From Alteribacter populi (GTDB lineage Bacteria > Bacillota > Bacilli > Bacillales > Salisediminibacteriaceae): 64,000 nucleotides of DNA. The stretch is from contig NZ_KZ293963.1 of NCBI RefSeq assembly GCF_002352765.1, positions 3,684,559 to 3,748,558 of the forward strand, given 5' to 3'. This document shows, piece by piece, positions 41,987-50,196 of this stretch (its first letter is position 1; each line of letters starts with the position of its first letter). The position numbers and the translations under genes were made by a program. Below the pieces are notes generated by a model. The model was given only the letters and a program-made list of their open reading frames with translations, had not been told where the DNA came from and ran no database searches.

Positions 41987-42732
41987 TGAGTAAGTATTGG
42001 AGAACTGGGGAAATTGCCGAAATTACTGGATTATCTATTAGGACTTTAAGGTATTACGATCAAATTAAATTGTTGAGTCCCACCGAATACACGAACTCAG
42101 GACACCGTAGATATACTCATAATGATTTACAAAGCCTGCTTGAAATAATTTCTTTAAAGCAAATGGGGTTTTCTTTAGAAGAAATTAGAACTTTAAAAGA
42201 ACAAAGTGATCATTCAACTGTCTTAAAGATTCTTAACAACCAAATTCAACGAGTAAAATCGAATATTGAAGTCCAACAACAGCTGTTAAAACAATTAGAG
42301 CATGTTCATGAAGAATTTTCTCACTCCAAAAATAATTATATTTCATTACAGAGTTTAACAGCACTATTTGAACTCATGAGGACCAATCAAACTCAGTATT
42401 TTAGTCAAAGTCAAATAGATATGATTCGAAAACGTTATTATTCCATTGATGAAACCACGCTTCGTATGGGAGAAATAGAATTTAATTCAATATTAGAAGA
42501 ACTAAGAGATAAAAAGGAGAAAGACATTCCTCCTCATGACGAATCGGTTATTAAAATAGCAGCAAGATGGAATCGAATTATTGAAACAATTTCACCTAAA
42601 GGCAGTGAACTTCACAGAAATGCAGAACTGTTTTATTCTGATAATCCAGACTTTGCAACTAAAGTAGGTTTAGAACCTTCCTTATATCAATATTTATACG
42701 AAGCATTGTCATATATAGAAGAAGACAGCTAA
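41986..42732 (+). CDS. MerR-family regulator with TipAS-like C-terminal domain
   Basis: A 248-residue regulator. The N-terminal MerR helix-turn-helix is KYWRTGEIAEITGLSIRTLR (in part), followed by YYDQIKLLSP, HRRYTHNDL and a long coiled coil (residues about 75-115). The C-terminal half, containing ARWNRIIETISPKG and LYQYLYEALSY, resembles the ligand-binding TipAS domain. Its ATG shares a base with the stop of the Hsp33-like gene, so synthesis is coupled. It probably activates the 19-bp-spacer promoter at 41051. The signal is unknown; a small hydrophobic compound is suggested by TipAS. Confidence 0.82.
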   Translation: MSKYWRTGEIAEITGLSIRTLRYYDQIKLLSPTEYTNSGHRRYTHNDLQSLLEIISLKQMGFSLEEIRTLKEQSDHSTVLKILNNQIQRVKSNIEVQQQLLKQLEHVHEEFSHSKNNYISLQSLTALFELMRTNQTQYFSQSQIDMIRKRYYSIDETTLRMGEIEFNSILEELRDKKEKDIPPHDESVIKIAARWNRIIETISPKGSELHRNAELFYSDNPDFATKVGLEPSLYQYLYEALSYIEEDS

Positions 42733-42757
42733 CTATTATGTTAGCTGTCTTCTTCTT
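42718..42757 (+). terminator. Terminator of the Hsp33-MerR operon
   Basis: GAAGACAGCTAAC (42721-42733) and GTTAGCTGTCTTC (42740-42752), followed by a T-rich tail; overlaps the merR stop. Confidence 0.85.
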
Positions 42758-42855
42758 CTTATTTAATAAACCTGCTCTTGTTAAATAGCGTAGCGACAGC
42801 TTCTTGTGCTATTGCCCCCGTTAAGTACAACATTTAACAAATTCATCTCTAGTGA

Positions 42856-43590
42856 TTATAAATAATCTTCTATGTTTTCTACTTCCACTTGTCCGCTTTC
42901 AGTTAGAAATTGACTAACCAAATGTATGTGTGCACTACCAATCAATAATAATATTCGTTCATCGGCATTTTCTATTAGTTTTATAATATTATTGTATATG
43001 ATTAAATTTCTTTGGTACCACCATTTAACCCAATCTATCCCTACATAGTCCATACCTTCACCAATTTGAGCTATATTTAGATACAGCTCATGATCGATTT
43101 GTATTCTTTCTTTTTGGTTTACACTTTTTATGGCTTCTAAAATAGATAAACCGTTTATTTTAGGTTTTATTTTTGGTATGTAAACTTTAGTAATTAAATC
43201 ATACAATTTTGTTTGATTTGTTTCTGCCCATTCTAGAACTTCGCCAATACTTCTACTACCAATATTGCCCATCCAATCGATTGCAAATATCTTTTGATGA
43301 TTTCGTAATTCACATATTCTAAATCCGAGTTGATGGACCTCATTTGAAGTTAATTCAAAATTATTATCGATATATTCTTCGTATCTTTGGTTAAGAGCGA
43401 CTTCTTTTTCCTTTTCTACTTCTACTGCAACCTTTGTTGGTTTGTAATTCTCTAATTTCTCAACAACTTCTAATACTTCTTTTTGTTTATTTACTGCTAA
43501 CATATTACCTGCGTCTATTTGAACCATATCTGGGGACCCTCCAAAATGAAAGGTTCCAACGACCAAAACTTTAGGTTTTACTTCTTTCAT
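42856..43590 (-). CDS. DUF5694-family protein (TraB/ChaN-like fold)
   Basis: A 244-residue soluble protein starting KPKVLVVGTFHFGGSPD. The GTFHF motif near the N-terminus, PTKVAVEVEKE, the FAIDWMG stretch and the late LIGSAHIHLV motif (GxxH) match the DUF5694 family as I know it, related to the TraB/GumN and Tiki hydrolase fold, which has metal-dependent protease members. Activity here is not known. ATG 43588-43590 with AAAGGGG. Monocistronic, on the opposite strand from both neighbours. Confidence 0.72.
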   Translation of the reverse strand: MKEVKPKVLVVGTFHFGGSPDMVQIDAGNMLAVNKQKEVLEVVEKLENYKPTKVAVEVEKEKEVALNQRYEEYIDNNFELTSNEVHQLGFRICELRNHQKIFAIDWMGNIGSRSIGEVLEWAETNQTKLYDLITKVYIPKIKPKINGLSILEAIKSVNQKERIQIDHELYLNIAQIGEGMDYVGIDWVKWWYQRNLIIYNNIIKLIENADERILLLIGSAHIHLVSQFLTESGQVEVENIEDYL

Positions 43591-43740
43591 TTTTTAATCC
43601 CCTTTGATATTTAGAATATTTAAGAAGCCTTCCCCTTTAGCTTATTCCAGTTTGTGGACATAAAAAATGAGCTGGCAATCGCAACTCAATACTCTCCGTT
43701 GAATAATTCACTTGTAAGCTCACGCACGCAAACGAAAATA

Positions 43741-43757
43741 GTGCAAACGTTGCAACT
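43741..43757 (+). promoter_or_regulatory. LacI/MalR-type operator 1
   Basis: GTGCAAACGTTGCAACT, a near-palindrome with the central CG of LacI-family operators; one base shorter than the operator at 43896. Confidence 0.6.
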
Positions 43758-43800
43758 AAATTCAAATTAAGAAAAATAGAAGGGATTTTAACAAAAGGTA

Positions 43801-43855
43801 TTGTCAATGAACTGCAGGCGTTTTATAATATGGTTACTGAGTGAAACCGTTTTCA
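43801..43855 (+). promoter_or_regulatory. Sigma-A promoter with downstream cre-like site
   Basis: TTGTCA (43801-43806), 17-bp spacer, TATAAT (43824-43829). TGAAACCGTTTTCA at 43842-43855 fits the catabolite-responsive element consensus and sits just after the expected start, where CcpA would block transcription. Confidence 0.78.
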
Positions 43856-43895
43856 CACTTTCCGTAAAAGCAAAGTGTTATTTTAAAATAGTTTT

Positions 43896-43910
43896 GTGCA
43901 AACGTTTGCC
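43896..43910 (+). promoter_or_regulatory. LacI/MalR-type operator 2
   Basis: GTGCAAACGTTTGCC, a near-perfect TGCAAACGTTTGCA palindrome. Together with operator 1 it is the probable binding site of the MalR-like regulator at 52337-53353. Confidence 0.72.
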
Positions 43911-44122
43911 TTAGGTTGTGTAGGTGGTTCTTTTGAAAGCATCCACCTTGCGCTTTTCTTATCAAAACAAAAGTAATAGTCATTTCATTATTTTTAGAAG
44001 CTGAGAGTTTACTAGCAAGAAGATCGTTTGACTATGATTGGGAGGTGGGAAGTAACAAGTTTGGTGAAGAGAGTATCGTTATTTTCAGGGTAATATTTTA
44101 ATTAAATGAAGGGGGAATATTT

Positions 44123-45406
44123 ATGTTTAAAAAGTCAACGTTTTTAGCATTTGTATTATTGTTAACTTTGTCTATGGTACTAGCTGCATGTGGAGCGGAG
44201 GAAGAAGTACCAGAAGAAGCTGAATCAGATGGAGAAGAAGCCGTTGATTTTGAAGTTGTGCCTGAAGAAGGGGCGGAGTTAATGCTATGGAGTGATGGTG
44301 ACGAGCAGTTGGAGTGGGCTGAACTCATGGCTGAAAAATTCGAAGGTGAATACGGTGTGCCAGTACAAGTAGAAGAAGTAACTCAAGAAGATGCACCAGA
44401 ACGTTTAGCTACTGATGGCCCTTCTGGACAAGCAGCTGACGTCTTTGCTTCTACTCATGATCGCATTGGCCGTGCAATTTCTGCCGGATTGGTCCTTGAA
44501 AACTTCTGGCCAGAAGAATATGAAGAAGAGTTTATGGAGGCAGCCATTACTGCAACATCATTTGAGGATGAGCTTTTCGGTTACCCATCAGGTATCGAAA
44601 CATACGCTTTATTTTATAACACGGATTTAGTAGAGGAAGCACCTGAGACAATGGACGAGCTGCTTGAAGTAGCGAGTGAGTTAACGGAAGGTGATCGCTA
44701 TGGATTTATGATGGAGCCCCAAAATCTTTACTTTGTCTATGCGTTCCTTGGCGGATATGGTGGTTATGTTTTTGGTGATGAAGGCACAGATATCAATGAT
44801 CTTGGTTTAAACAATGAAGGTGCTGTCCAAGGTACAGAATTATTACTCCGCATTCGTGATGAGGTAGTTCCTGGTATGGCAAATGAGGACATCACTTATG
44901 ATGTTAGAACAGCTCTATTTGAAGAAGGTAACTTAGCGTTTGATATTAACGGTCCGTGGGCTGTGCGGGGTTATGAAGAAGCAGGAGTAGACTTTAATGT
45001 TGTGCCACTTCCGGAGCTTGAAAATGGTGAAAGCCCAACAAGTTTTTCAGGAACTCGTGGTTTCTACGTTAATGCATACACAGATTACCCAGATGCTGCT
45101 TCATTATTAGCACAATTTATTACAAACGAAGAGAATTTACTGGAAGCTTATGAAATCACTGGTGCCTTGCCGCCGCGCTTGGAATTAGTAGAACATGACG
45201 ATATTCAAAGTAATCCAATTTCAGTTGGCTTCCTAGAGCAAGCATCCCATGCAGTTCCGATGCCAAATGTTCCAGAAATGCCTCTTGTTTGGGATCCAAT
45301 GGAAGCGGCATTTACTGAAGTTTGGAATCAGGACGTTGACCCTCAAGAAGCTTTAGATCGAGCGGTCGACACAATTGAAACAGCAATTGAAGAGCAACAA
45401 AACTGA
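44123..45406 (+). CDS. Maltose/maltodextrin-type ABC transporter solute-binding lipoprotein
   Basis: A 427-residue extracellular lipoprotein. The signal peptide ends at the lipobox LAACG (Cys at about residue 23), followed by a very acidic linker. The body matches MalE-type family 1 binding proteins: LMLWSDGDEQLEWAE, then DVFASTHDRIGRA, YPSGIETYALFYN, GNLAFDINGPWAVRGY and a C-terminal WNQDVDPQEALD. The strong excess of Glu and Asp is typical of secreted proteins of alkaliphiles or halophiles. ATG 44123 with GAAGGGGG. First gene of the operon; the binding site for an alpha-glucoside is inferred from the family and the GH13 gene. Confidence 0.9.
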   Translation: MFKKSTFLAFVLLLTLSMVLAACGAEEEVPEEAESDGEEAVDFEVVPEEGAELMLWSDGDEQLEWAELMAEKFEGEYGVPVQVEEVTQEDAPERLATDGPSGQAADVFASTHDRIGRAISAGLVLENFWPEEYEEEFMEAAITATSFEDELFGYPSGIETYALFYNTDLVEEAPETMDELLEVASELTEGDRYGFMMEPQNLYFVYAFLGGYGGYVFGDEGTDINDLGLNNEGAVQGTELLLRIRDEVVPGMANEDITYDVRTALFEEGNLAFDINGPWAVRGYEEAGVDFNVVPLPELENGESPTSFSGTRGFYVNAYTDYPDAASLLAQFITNEENLLEAYEITGALPPRLELVEHDDIQSNPISVGFLEQASHAVPMPNVPEMPLVWDPMEAAFTEVWNQDVDPQEALDRAVDTIETAIEEQQN

Positions 45407-45436
45407 TAACCTAATGAATGGACCTCAGTGAGTGTG

Positions 45437-45494
45437 GTGGCATGTTCAAAAAGGAGGGCAAAAAACGTCTGACTTTTTGAACATCTCTAATAGG
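45437..45494 (-). mobile_element. MITE-like element, copy B (internally deleted)
   Basis: ATGTTCAAAAAGGAGGGC to CTTTTTGAACATCTCTAAT. Its two ends pair as TGTTCAAAAAG and CTTTTTGAACA, 11 bp perfect. It matches both ends of copy C with the centre missing. It lies between the binding-protein and first permease genes, so the transcript carries this hairpin. Confidence 0.75.
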
Positions 45495-45592
45495 TAACTC
45501 CCCCTAACCACCTCCCTGACATCCATTCATTTCTACTAGACTGCGTGTATAAAAAGTTCAAAAGTCTATTTATCTAGTGTGGAGGGGGAAAA

Positions 45593-46927
45593 GTGGTGTC
45601 TAATAATTTAGAACTTCAAGTGTCCCATAAAGACAAAAGCCATCGCAAAATAGCGACTTTGCTGTCTGTTCTCTTTATGGGACTTGGACAACTATACAAC
45701 AAGCAATATTCGAAGGGTATTTCTTGGGCGTTGTTTGAAATCATTGCGTTAATTTTCTTTATAAAACCGATTTCCCAAGGTCTTTACGGATTAATTACGT
45801 TAGGTGAAACGCCGCAAGTGAGAGAACGTGGTCGCGTGGTTGATCCGGGTGACCACTCCATTTTATTAATGGCTGAAGGGCTGTTAATGCTTATGGCTCT
45901 TGTTGCCGTCTTAGCTATTTACTTCTTTAGTATTCGCGACGCCTACCTTGTCGGGAAGTTGCGTGAGCAAGGAAAAAGAGTTATGAACTTCAAAGAAACC
46001 GTTCGTAATGTCTGGGAAAATGGTTATGCCTACATTTTAATTACTCCTACGGCTATATGTATGATTTTGTTAACCGTATTCCCTCTTATTTTCACTGCTT
46101 TAATTGCTTTTACGAACTATTCTTCGCCGAACTATTTACCGCCTAGAGCTTTAGTCGACTGGGTTGGAATTGATCAATTTATTCGTTTATTTACGATGGA
46201 ATCATGGCGAGGGACATTCCTTGGTGTATTTTCCTGGACGATTATTTGGGCAGTCCTTTCTACATTATTGGTTGTGTTTGCCGGTCTTTTTGTTGCGGTA
46301 GTGTTATCGCAAAAAATCGTTAAGTATCGAAAGTTTTGGAGAAATATTTATATCATTCCGTGGGCTGTACCTGGATTTGTTAGTATCTTGATTTTCAGGA
46401 ATTTGTACAATGGCGAGTTTGGCGTTTTCAATGATATGTTGCGCTCTGTTGGGCTGAATGCCATTCCGTGGTTATCTGATCCAATGTGGGCCAAGGTATC
46501 GGTATTATTGACAAACCTTTGGTTAGGGTTCCCATTTTGGATGGCTCTATTTACGGCTGTACTGACGACGATTAGTAAGGAGTTATATGAAGCAGCCGAA
46601 GTAGATGGTGCAACAATCGTCCAACAATTTCGTACGATCACATTCCCAATCGTTATGGTAGCGGCAATTCCTTTGATGGTTTTTACTTTCGCTTTTAACT
46701 TTAACCAACTGACATTTATCTATTTAATGACAGAAGGCGGACCATCAAATGCCAATTACACCTACGCAGGTCATACGGATATTTTATTATCATGGATATT
46801 TAAAATGACGCTAGATAACGGTCAATACGCAATTGCTTCGGCTGTTGCTTTAGTAGTATTCCTGATCATTGCTGGGTTTGCGTATTTCAATTTAAGAAAT
46901 ACAAAATCCATGAAAGGGGATGTGTAA
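45593..46927 (+). CDS. Maltose-type ABC transporter permease (MalF/MdxF-like)
   Basis: A 444-residue inner membrane permease. An N-terminal extension with two spans and a short basic region precedes the MalF core; the cytoplasmic EAA loop is EAAEVDGATIVQQFRTITFP (in part EAAEVDGA), the docking site for the ATPase. The start is GTG 45593 (or GTG 45596) after GGAGGGGGA. No ATPase gene is in the operon, so a shared MsmX-type ATPase encoded elsewhere probably drives it, as for Bacillus MdxEFG. Confidence 0.88.
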   Translation: MVSNNLELQVSHKDKSHRKIATLLSVLFMGLGQLYNKQYSKGISWALFEIIALIFFIKPISQGLYGLITLGETPQVRERGRVVDPGDHSILLMAEGLLMLMALVAVLAIYFFSIRDAYLVGKLREQGKRVMNFKETVRNVWENGYAYILITPTAICMILLTVFPLIFTALIAFTNYSSPNYLPPRALVDWVGIDQFIRLFTMESWRGTFLGVFSWTIIWAVLSTLLVVFAGLFVAVVLSQKIVKYRKFWRNIYIIPWAVPGFVSILIFRNLYNGEFGVFNDMLRSVGLNAIPWLSDPMWAKVSVLLTNLWLGFPFWMALFTAVLTTISKELYEAAEVDGATIVQQFRTITFPIVMVAAIPLMVFTFAFNFNQLTFIYLMTEGGPSNANYTYAGHTDILLSWIFKMTLDNGQYAIASAVALVVFLIIAGFAYFNLRNTKSMKGDV

Positions 46928-46933
46928 TAGAAA

Positions 46934-47779
46934 ATGCCTAGTCCTAAATTTAAAAAAACAATAAACCGTTTTATTGTCTATAGTATTTTGGTCACGTTAG
47001 CGATCATTTGTCTTTTTCCTGTTTACTTTGTTTTTATTGGATCAGTAAACCCTGGCTCATCGCTACATTCATCACAAGTTTTTCCAAGTCCAGCTGATTG
47101 GAATTGGGGGCATTACTTAGCTCTTTTTCAAGAACATGACTATTTAACTTGGTATCGAAATACGATGTTTATTGCAGTGTCAAATATGCTCATTTCGACT
47201 ACATTTGGAGTATTTTCAGGTTACGCGTTTTCAAGGTATCAGTTTAAAGGGAAGAAGCAAGGTTTGATGGCAATCATTATTCTACAAATGTTCCCAACGA
47301 TTATGGGGATGATTGCGATTTATACACTATTAGGATCGTTCGGACTTTTGGATACTCACCTCGGTTATATTTTAGTGTTAGCAGCTGGAAGTGTAGCCTT
47401 TAACACGTGGATTGTGAAAGGGTTCTTTGATGGGATTCCAAAAAGCTTGGAGGAAGCGGCGCGTATTGACGGGGCATCGAATACGGCTATTTTCATTAAG
47501 ATTATGCTTCCATTAGCAACGCCGATTATATCATTTGTAGCCTTTAATAGTTTTATTGCGGCAAGTATGGACTTTATTATGGCGGAAGTTATACTCCGCT
47601 CAAGTAGTAATTGGACGTTAGCACAGGGCTTATTCACCTTAGTATCAGGGCAAGCAAACAATAATTTCACAGTATTCGCAGCTGGGGCTGTTCTCATTTC
47701 CTTACCACTGATGGTATTGTTCTTTGTTTTCCAACGCTACATTGTGGAAGGGTTAACGGCTGGGGCTGAAAAAGGGTAA
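46934..47779 (+). CDS. Maltose-type ABC transporter permease (MalG/MdxG-like)
   Basis: A 281-residue permease with six spans. The EAA loop is EEAARIDGASNTAIFIKIMLP (in part EEAARIDGA). It starts 6 bp after the MalF-like stop at ATG 46934, with its ribosome binding site (AAAGGGGATG) in the end of that gene. It pairs with the MalF-like protein to form the membrane channel. Confidence 0.9.
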   Translation: MPSPKFKKTINRFIVYSILVTLAIICLFPVYFVFIGSVNPGSSLHSSQVFPSPADWNWGHYLALFQEHDYLTWYRNTMFIAVSNMLISTTFGVFSGYAFSRYQFKGKKQGLMAIIILQMFPTIMGMIAIYTLLGSFGLLDTHLGYILVLAAGSVAFNTWIVKGFFDGIPKSLEEAARIDGASNTAIFIKIMLPLATPIISFVAFNSFIAASMDFIMAEVILRSSSNWTLAQGLFTLVSGQANNNFTVFAAGAVLISLPLMVLFFVFQRYIVEGLTAGAEKG

Positions 47780-47804
47780 GATATTTGAAAAGTAGGTGCT
47801 TCGT

Positions 47805-47906
47805 TTGTTTAAGAGGTTTAAATTTTTATCTATTATTCTGTTAGTGCTCGCTGTAGGTATGTTTTTATATTCTGCATTATTAATGTGGATTGTAACGACA
47901 ACCTAG
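47805..47906 (+). CDS. Tiny membrane peptide after the MalG-like gene (33 aa)
   Basis: TTG 47805 opens 33 codons: a basic start (FKRFKF) and a single hydrophobic helix (LSIILLVLAVGMFLYSALL). The only ribosome-binding-like sequence is GTAGGTG upstream. Composition is that of a real single-span peptide, but the evidence is limited. Confidence 0.45.
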   Translation: MFKRFKFLSIILLVLAVGMFLYSALLMWIVTTT

Positions 47907-47927
47907 GCGTTGATTGTTCAAAGAAAG

Positions 47928-48150
47928 TATAAGCGGACAGCTACCTTTACGCCTCTCGTCTAAAGGGGAAAATAGCCTTTGAAATTTAAAGCATGGGGCA
48001 AAAGCGTTGCCCGCGGCATAGAAGACACCGTGAATCCGAACGAAGTGAAGGGAGAACGGATGTCGCAGTTGTGCCCGCCCTGGGGTGAAAACGTCCGCCT
48101 GTAACGGATTCGAGCGGTAATCTTCTCTTATCCAAAAGCAAACCTTTAGA
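47928..48150 (+). repeat. Dispersed AAGTATAAGCGGACAGC repeat, copy 3, with long GC-rich tail
   Basis: AAGTATAAGCGGACAGCTAC then TTTACGCCTCTCGTCTAAAGG and CCTTTGAAATTTAAAG (the small hairpin of copy 1, partly changed in both arms), then a GC-rich stretch with TCCGAACGAAGTGAAGGGAG. The tail is not found in the other copies. It has no convincing coding frame and separates the ABC genes from thuA. Confidence 0.6.
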
Positions 48151-48232
48151 TATAGCATTAATATAAGAGGAGTACTCTTTTCCTTTCATCATGATTGATA
48201 GAGTTCACGTATCAAGTAGGAGGTCAATAAAT

Positions 48233-48964
48233 ATGGTAAACGTAACGGTATGGAATGAAAACCGGCATGAACAAAAGAATCCTGTTGTAAGAGACATTTA
48301 TCCAGAAGGGATTCACGGAGCCATTGCTAGCTTTTTAAAGGAAGATCAAGTCGAAGTGAAAACGGCGACGCTGGATGATCCAGAGCATGGATTAACAGAT
48401 GACATCCTAAACACGACAGATGTCCTCATCTGGTGGGGACATTTAGCTCATGACGAAGTAGACGATGCTATTGTTGATAAGGTGAAAGAAAGAGTTCTTG
48501 ATGGCATGGGATTAATCATTCTTCATTCAGGACATTTTTCAAAAATCTTTAAAACGTTAATGGGAACAACATGTGACTTGAAGTGGCGTGAAGCAGATGA
48601 TAAGGAGCGCCTATGGATAGTTGAACCTAGTCATCCAATTGTAGATGGAATAGGTGAATATATAGAGCTTGAAAAAGAAGAGATGTATGGAGAGCATTTT
48701 GATATTCCAGCACCTGATCAACTGATTATGATGAGCTGGTTCGAAGGCGGGGAAGTCTTTCGAAGCGGTTGTACGTATCAACGAGGAAACGGTAAGATTT
48801 TTTACTTCCGTCCTGGACACGAAACTTATCCAACGTACCATAACGATGAAATTCAACGCGTCATAAAAAATGCTGTGAATTGGGCAAAGCCGGCAGATCG
48901 TTCACGACCAGTCTATGGAAATGCCAAACCACTCGAGACAATCAAGGAAAAAACTGATTCATGA
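48233..48964 (+). CDS. ThuA-like protein (trehalose-utilisation family)
   Basis: A 243-residue protein of the ThuA / class I glutamine-amidotransferase-like fold. Features are VTVWNENRHE at the start, the DVLIWWGHLAHDEV stretch, LHSGHFSKIF and YFRPGHETYPTYHN. ThuA proteins act with ThuB-type dehydrogenases on 3-keto disaccharides such as 3-ketotrehalose. The start is ATG 48233 with AGTAGGAGGTCAA; the frame reaches further back without support. The Gfo/Idh gene follows after 12 bp. Confidence 0.88.
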   Translation: MVNVTVWNENRHEQKNPVVRDIYPEGIHGAIASFLKEDQVEVKTATLDDPEHGLTDDILNTTDVLIWWGHLAHDEVDDAIVDKVKERVLDGMGLIILHSGHFSKIFKTLMGTTCDLKWREADDKERLWIVEPSHPIVDGIGEYIELEKEEMYGEHFDIPAPDQLIMMSWFEGGEVFRSGCTYQRGNGKIFYFRPGHETYPTYHNDEIQRVIKNAVNWAKPADRSRPVYGNAKPLETIKEKTDS

Positions 48965-48976
48965 GGAGGAGTAACG

Positions 48977-50002
48977 ATGAGTAAAGTTAGAGTAGGAATT
49001 ATTGGTTGCGGGAGTATTGCAAAAAACCGTCATCTCATAGAGTATTTCGGAAACAAACATGTCGAGATTGTCGCTGTATGCGATATCGTTGAAGAACGCG
49101 TTCATCATTTTGCAAGTGAATATAACGCTAAAGCGTATAAAAACTATGAAGACTTGCTAGCAAATCATGAAATAGATGCTGTTAGTGTCTGTACACCGAA
49201 CTACTTGCACGCTCCAGTCTCGATTGCAGCTTCACAAGCAGGGAAACACGTACTTTGTGAAAAGCCAATGGCTACTTCCCGTGAAGACGCAGAAAAAATG
49301 ATCGATGCAGCAAAGCAGAACAATAAAAAGCTCATGATTGCACATAACCAGCGATTTGTTCCTTCTCATCAAAAAGCAAGACAATTGATTGAAAGCGGTG
49401 AGGTTGGAAAGATTTATAGTTTCCGTACTGCATTTGGTCACGGAGGTCCAGAAGGCTGGAGTGCAGAAGGAGAAGATACGTGGTTTTTCAAAAAGGACCA
49501 AGCTTTTATCGGAGCCATGGGTGACCTTGGTGTTCATAAGACGGATTTACTGCGGTTTATTCTAGGTGAAGAATTTACTGAAGTCGGTGCGTTCGTTGAA
49601 ACGAGTGCCAAACAACAGGTAGATGTCGACGATACAGCAGTGTGTGTATTGAAAACAGAAAGCGGCATTATCGGAACACTTGCTGCGAGCTGGTCGTATG
49701 TAGCGAAAGAAGATAACTCTACGATTATTTACGGTGAACAGGCGATCTTGCGCTTAGAAGACGATCCAGTCAACTCTCTCATTGTCCAATATAAAAACGG
49801 CGATGTTGTTAAATATGAGCTTGGCGGTATCCAAACAAATGAGGAAGACGGGCAAAACAACACAGAGGTGATCGATCAGTTTATCTCTGCTATTACTGAA
49901 GATTCAGAGCCAGCTATAACGGGGGAGGAAGGCTTAAAATCCCTTCAAGTTGTTTTATCTGCTCTTGAATCAAGTGAAACGAAAAAAATTACGACGTTAT
50001 AG
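48977..50002 (+). CDS. Gfo/Idh/MocA-family sugar oxidoreductase 1 (ThuB-like)
   Basis: A 341-residue NAD(P)-dependent dehydrogenase. The Rossmann motif GIIGCGSIAKNRH is at the N-terminus, the VCTPNYLHAPVSI and HVLCEKPMATS signatures carry the catalytic Lys, and DLGVHKTDLLRFI carries the catalytic His. With ThuA it could oxidise a glucoside at C3. ATG 48977 with GAGGAGGAG. MITE-like copy C starts at its stop codon. Confidence 0.9.
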   Translation: MSKVRVGIIGCGSIAKNRHLIEYFGNKHVEIVAVCDIVEERVHHFASEYNAKAYKNYEDLLANHEIDAVSVCTPNYLHAPVSIAASQAGKHVLCEKPMATSREDAEKMIDAAKQNNKKLMIAHNQRFVPSHQKARQLIESGEVGKIYSFRTAFGHGGPEGWSAEGEDTWFFKKDQAFIGAMGDLGVHKTDLLRFILGEEFTEVGAFVETSAKQQVDVDDTAVCVLKTESGIIGTLAASWSYVAKEDNSTIIYGEQAILRLEDDPVNSLIVQYKNGDVVKYELGGIQTNEEDGQNNTEVIDQFISAITEDSEPAITGEEGLKSLQVVLSALESSETKKITTL

Positions 50003-50181
50003 TGCGTGTTCAAAAAGGAGGACAAAAAGAGCCGAGAAGATCGAGGCAGGCTAGAAGCAAGCTAACGAGCTTCCCCAGGATGGGGTAATTTCTGCGTTGT
50101 CACAGGACGTGGCGGAATTTAGCAGGAGGTCCTATTCTTCGACAGCTAATTTTCCGGGACTTTTTGAACATCCTCTTATAG
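49998..50181 (-). mobile_element. MITE-like element, copy C
   Basis: TATAGTGCGTGTTCAAAAAG to TTTTTGAACATCCTCTTATA, 184 bp, inverted relative to copy A and sharing internal blocks with it. It begins at the stop of oxidoreductase 1 and ends at the ribosome binding region of oxidoreductase 2. Confidence 0.78.
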
Positions 50182-50196
50182 GTGAAGGAGATCACA

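Larger units (their letters stand above)
43591..44122. other. Regulatory region of the sugar ABC operon
   Basis: No gene. Contains LacI-type operators, a sigma-A promoter with a cre-like site, and a long leader with a hairpin (AGGTGG 43922-43927 with CCACCT 43943-43948, then CTTTTCTT) that could attenuate. Confidence 0.65.

Noticed and set aside
47986..48190. Riboswitch upstream of thuA
   Set aside because: The GC-rich stretch continues a dispersed repeat, and no known aptamer consensus is seen.
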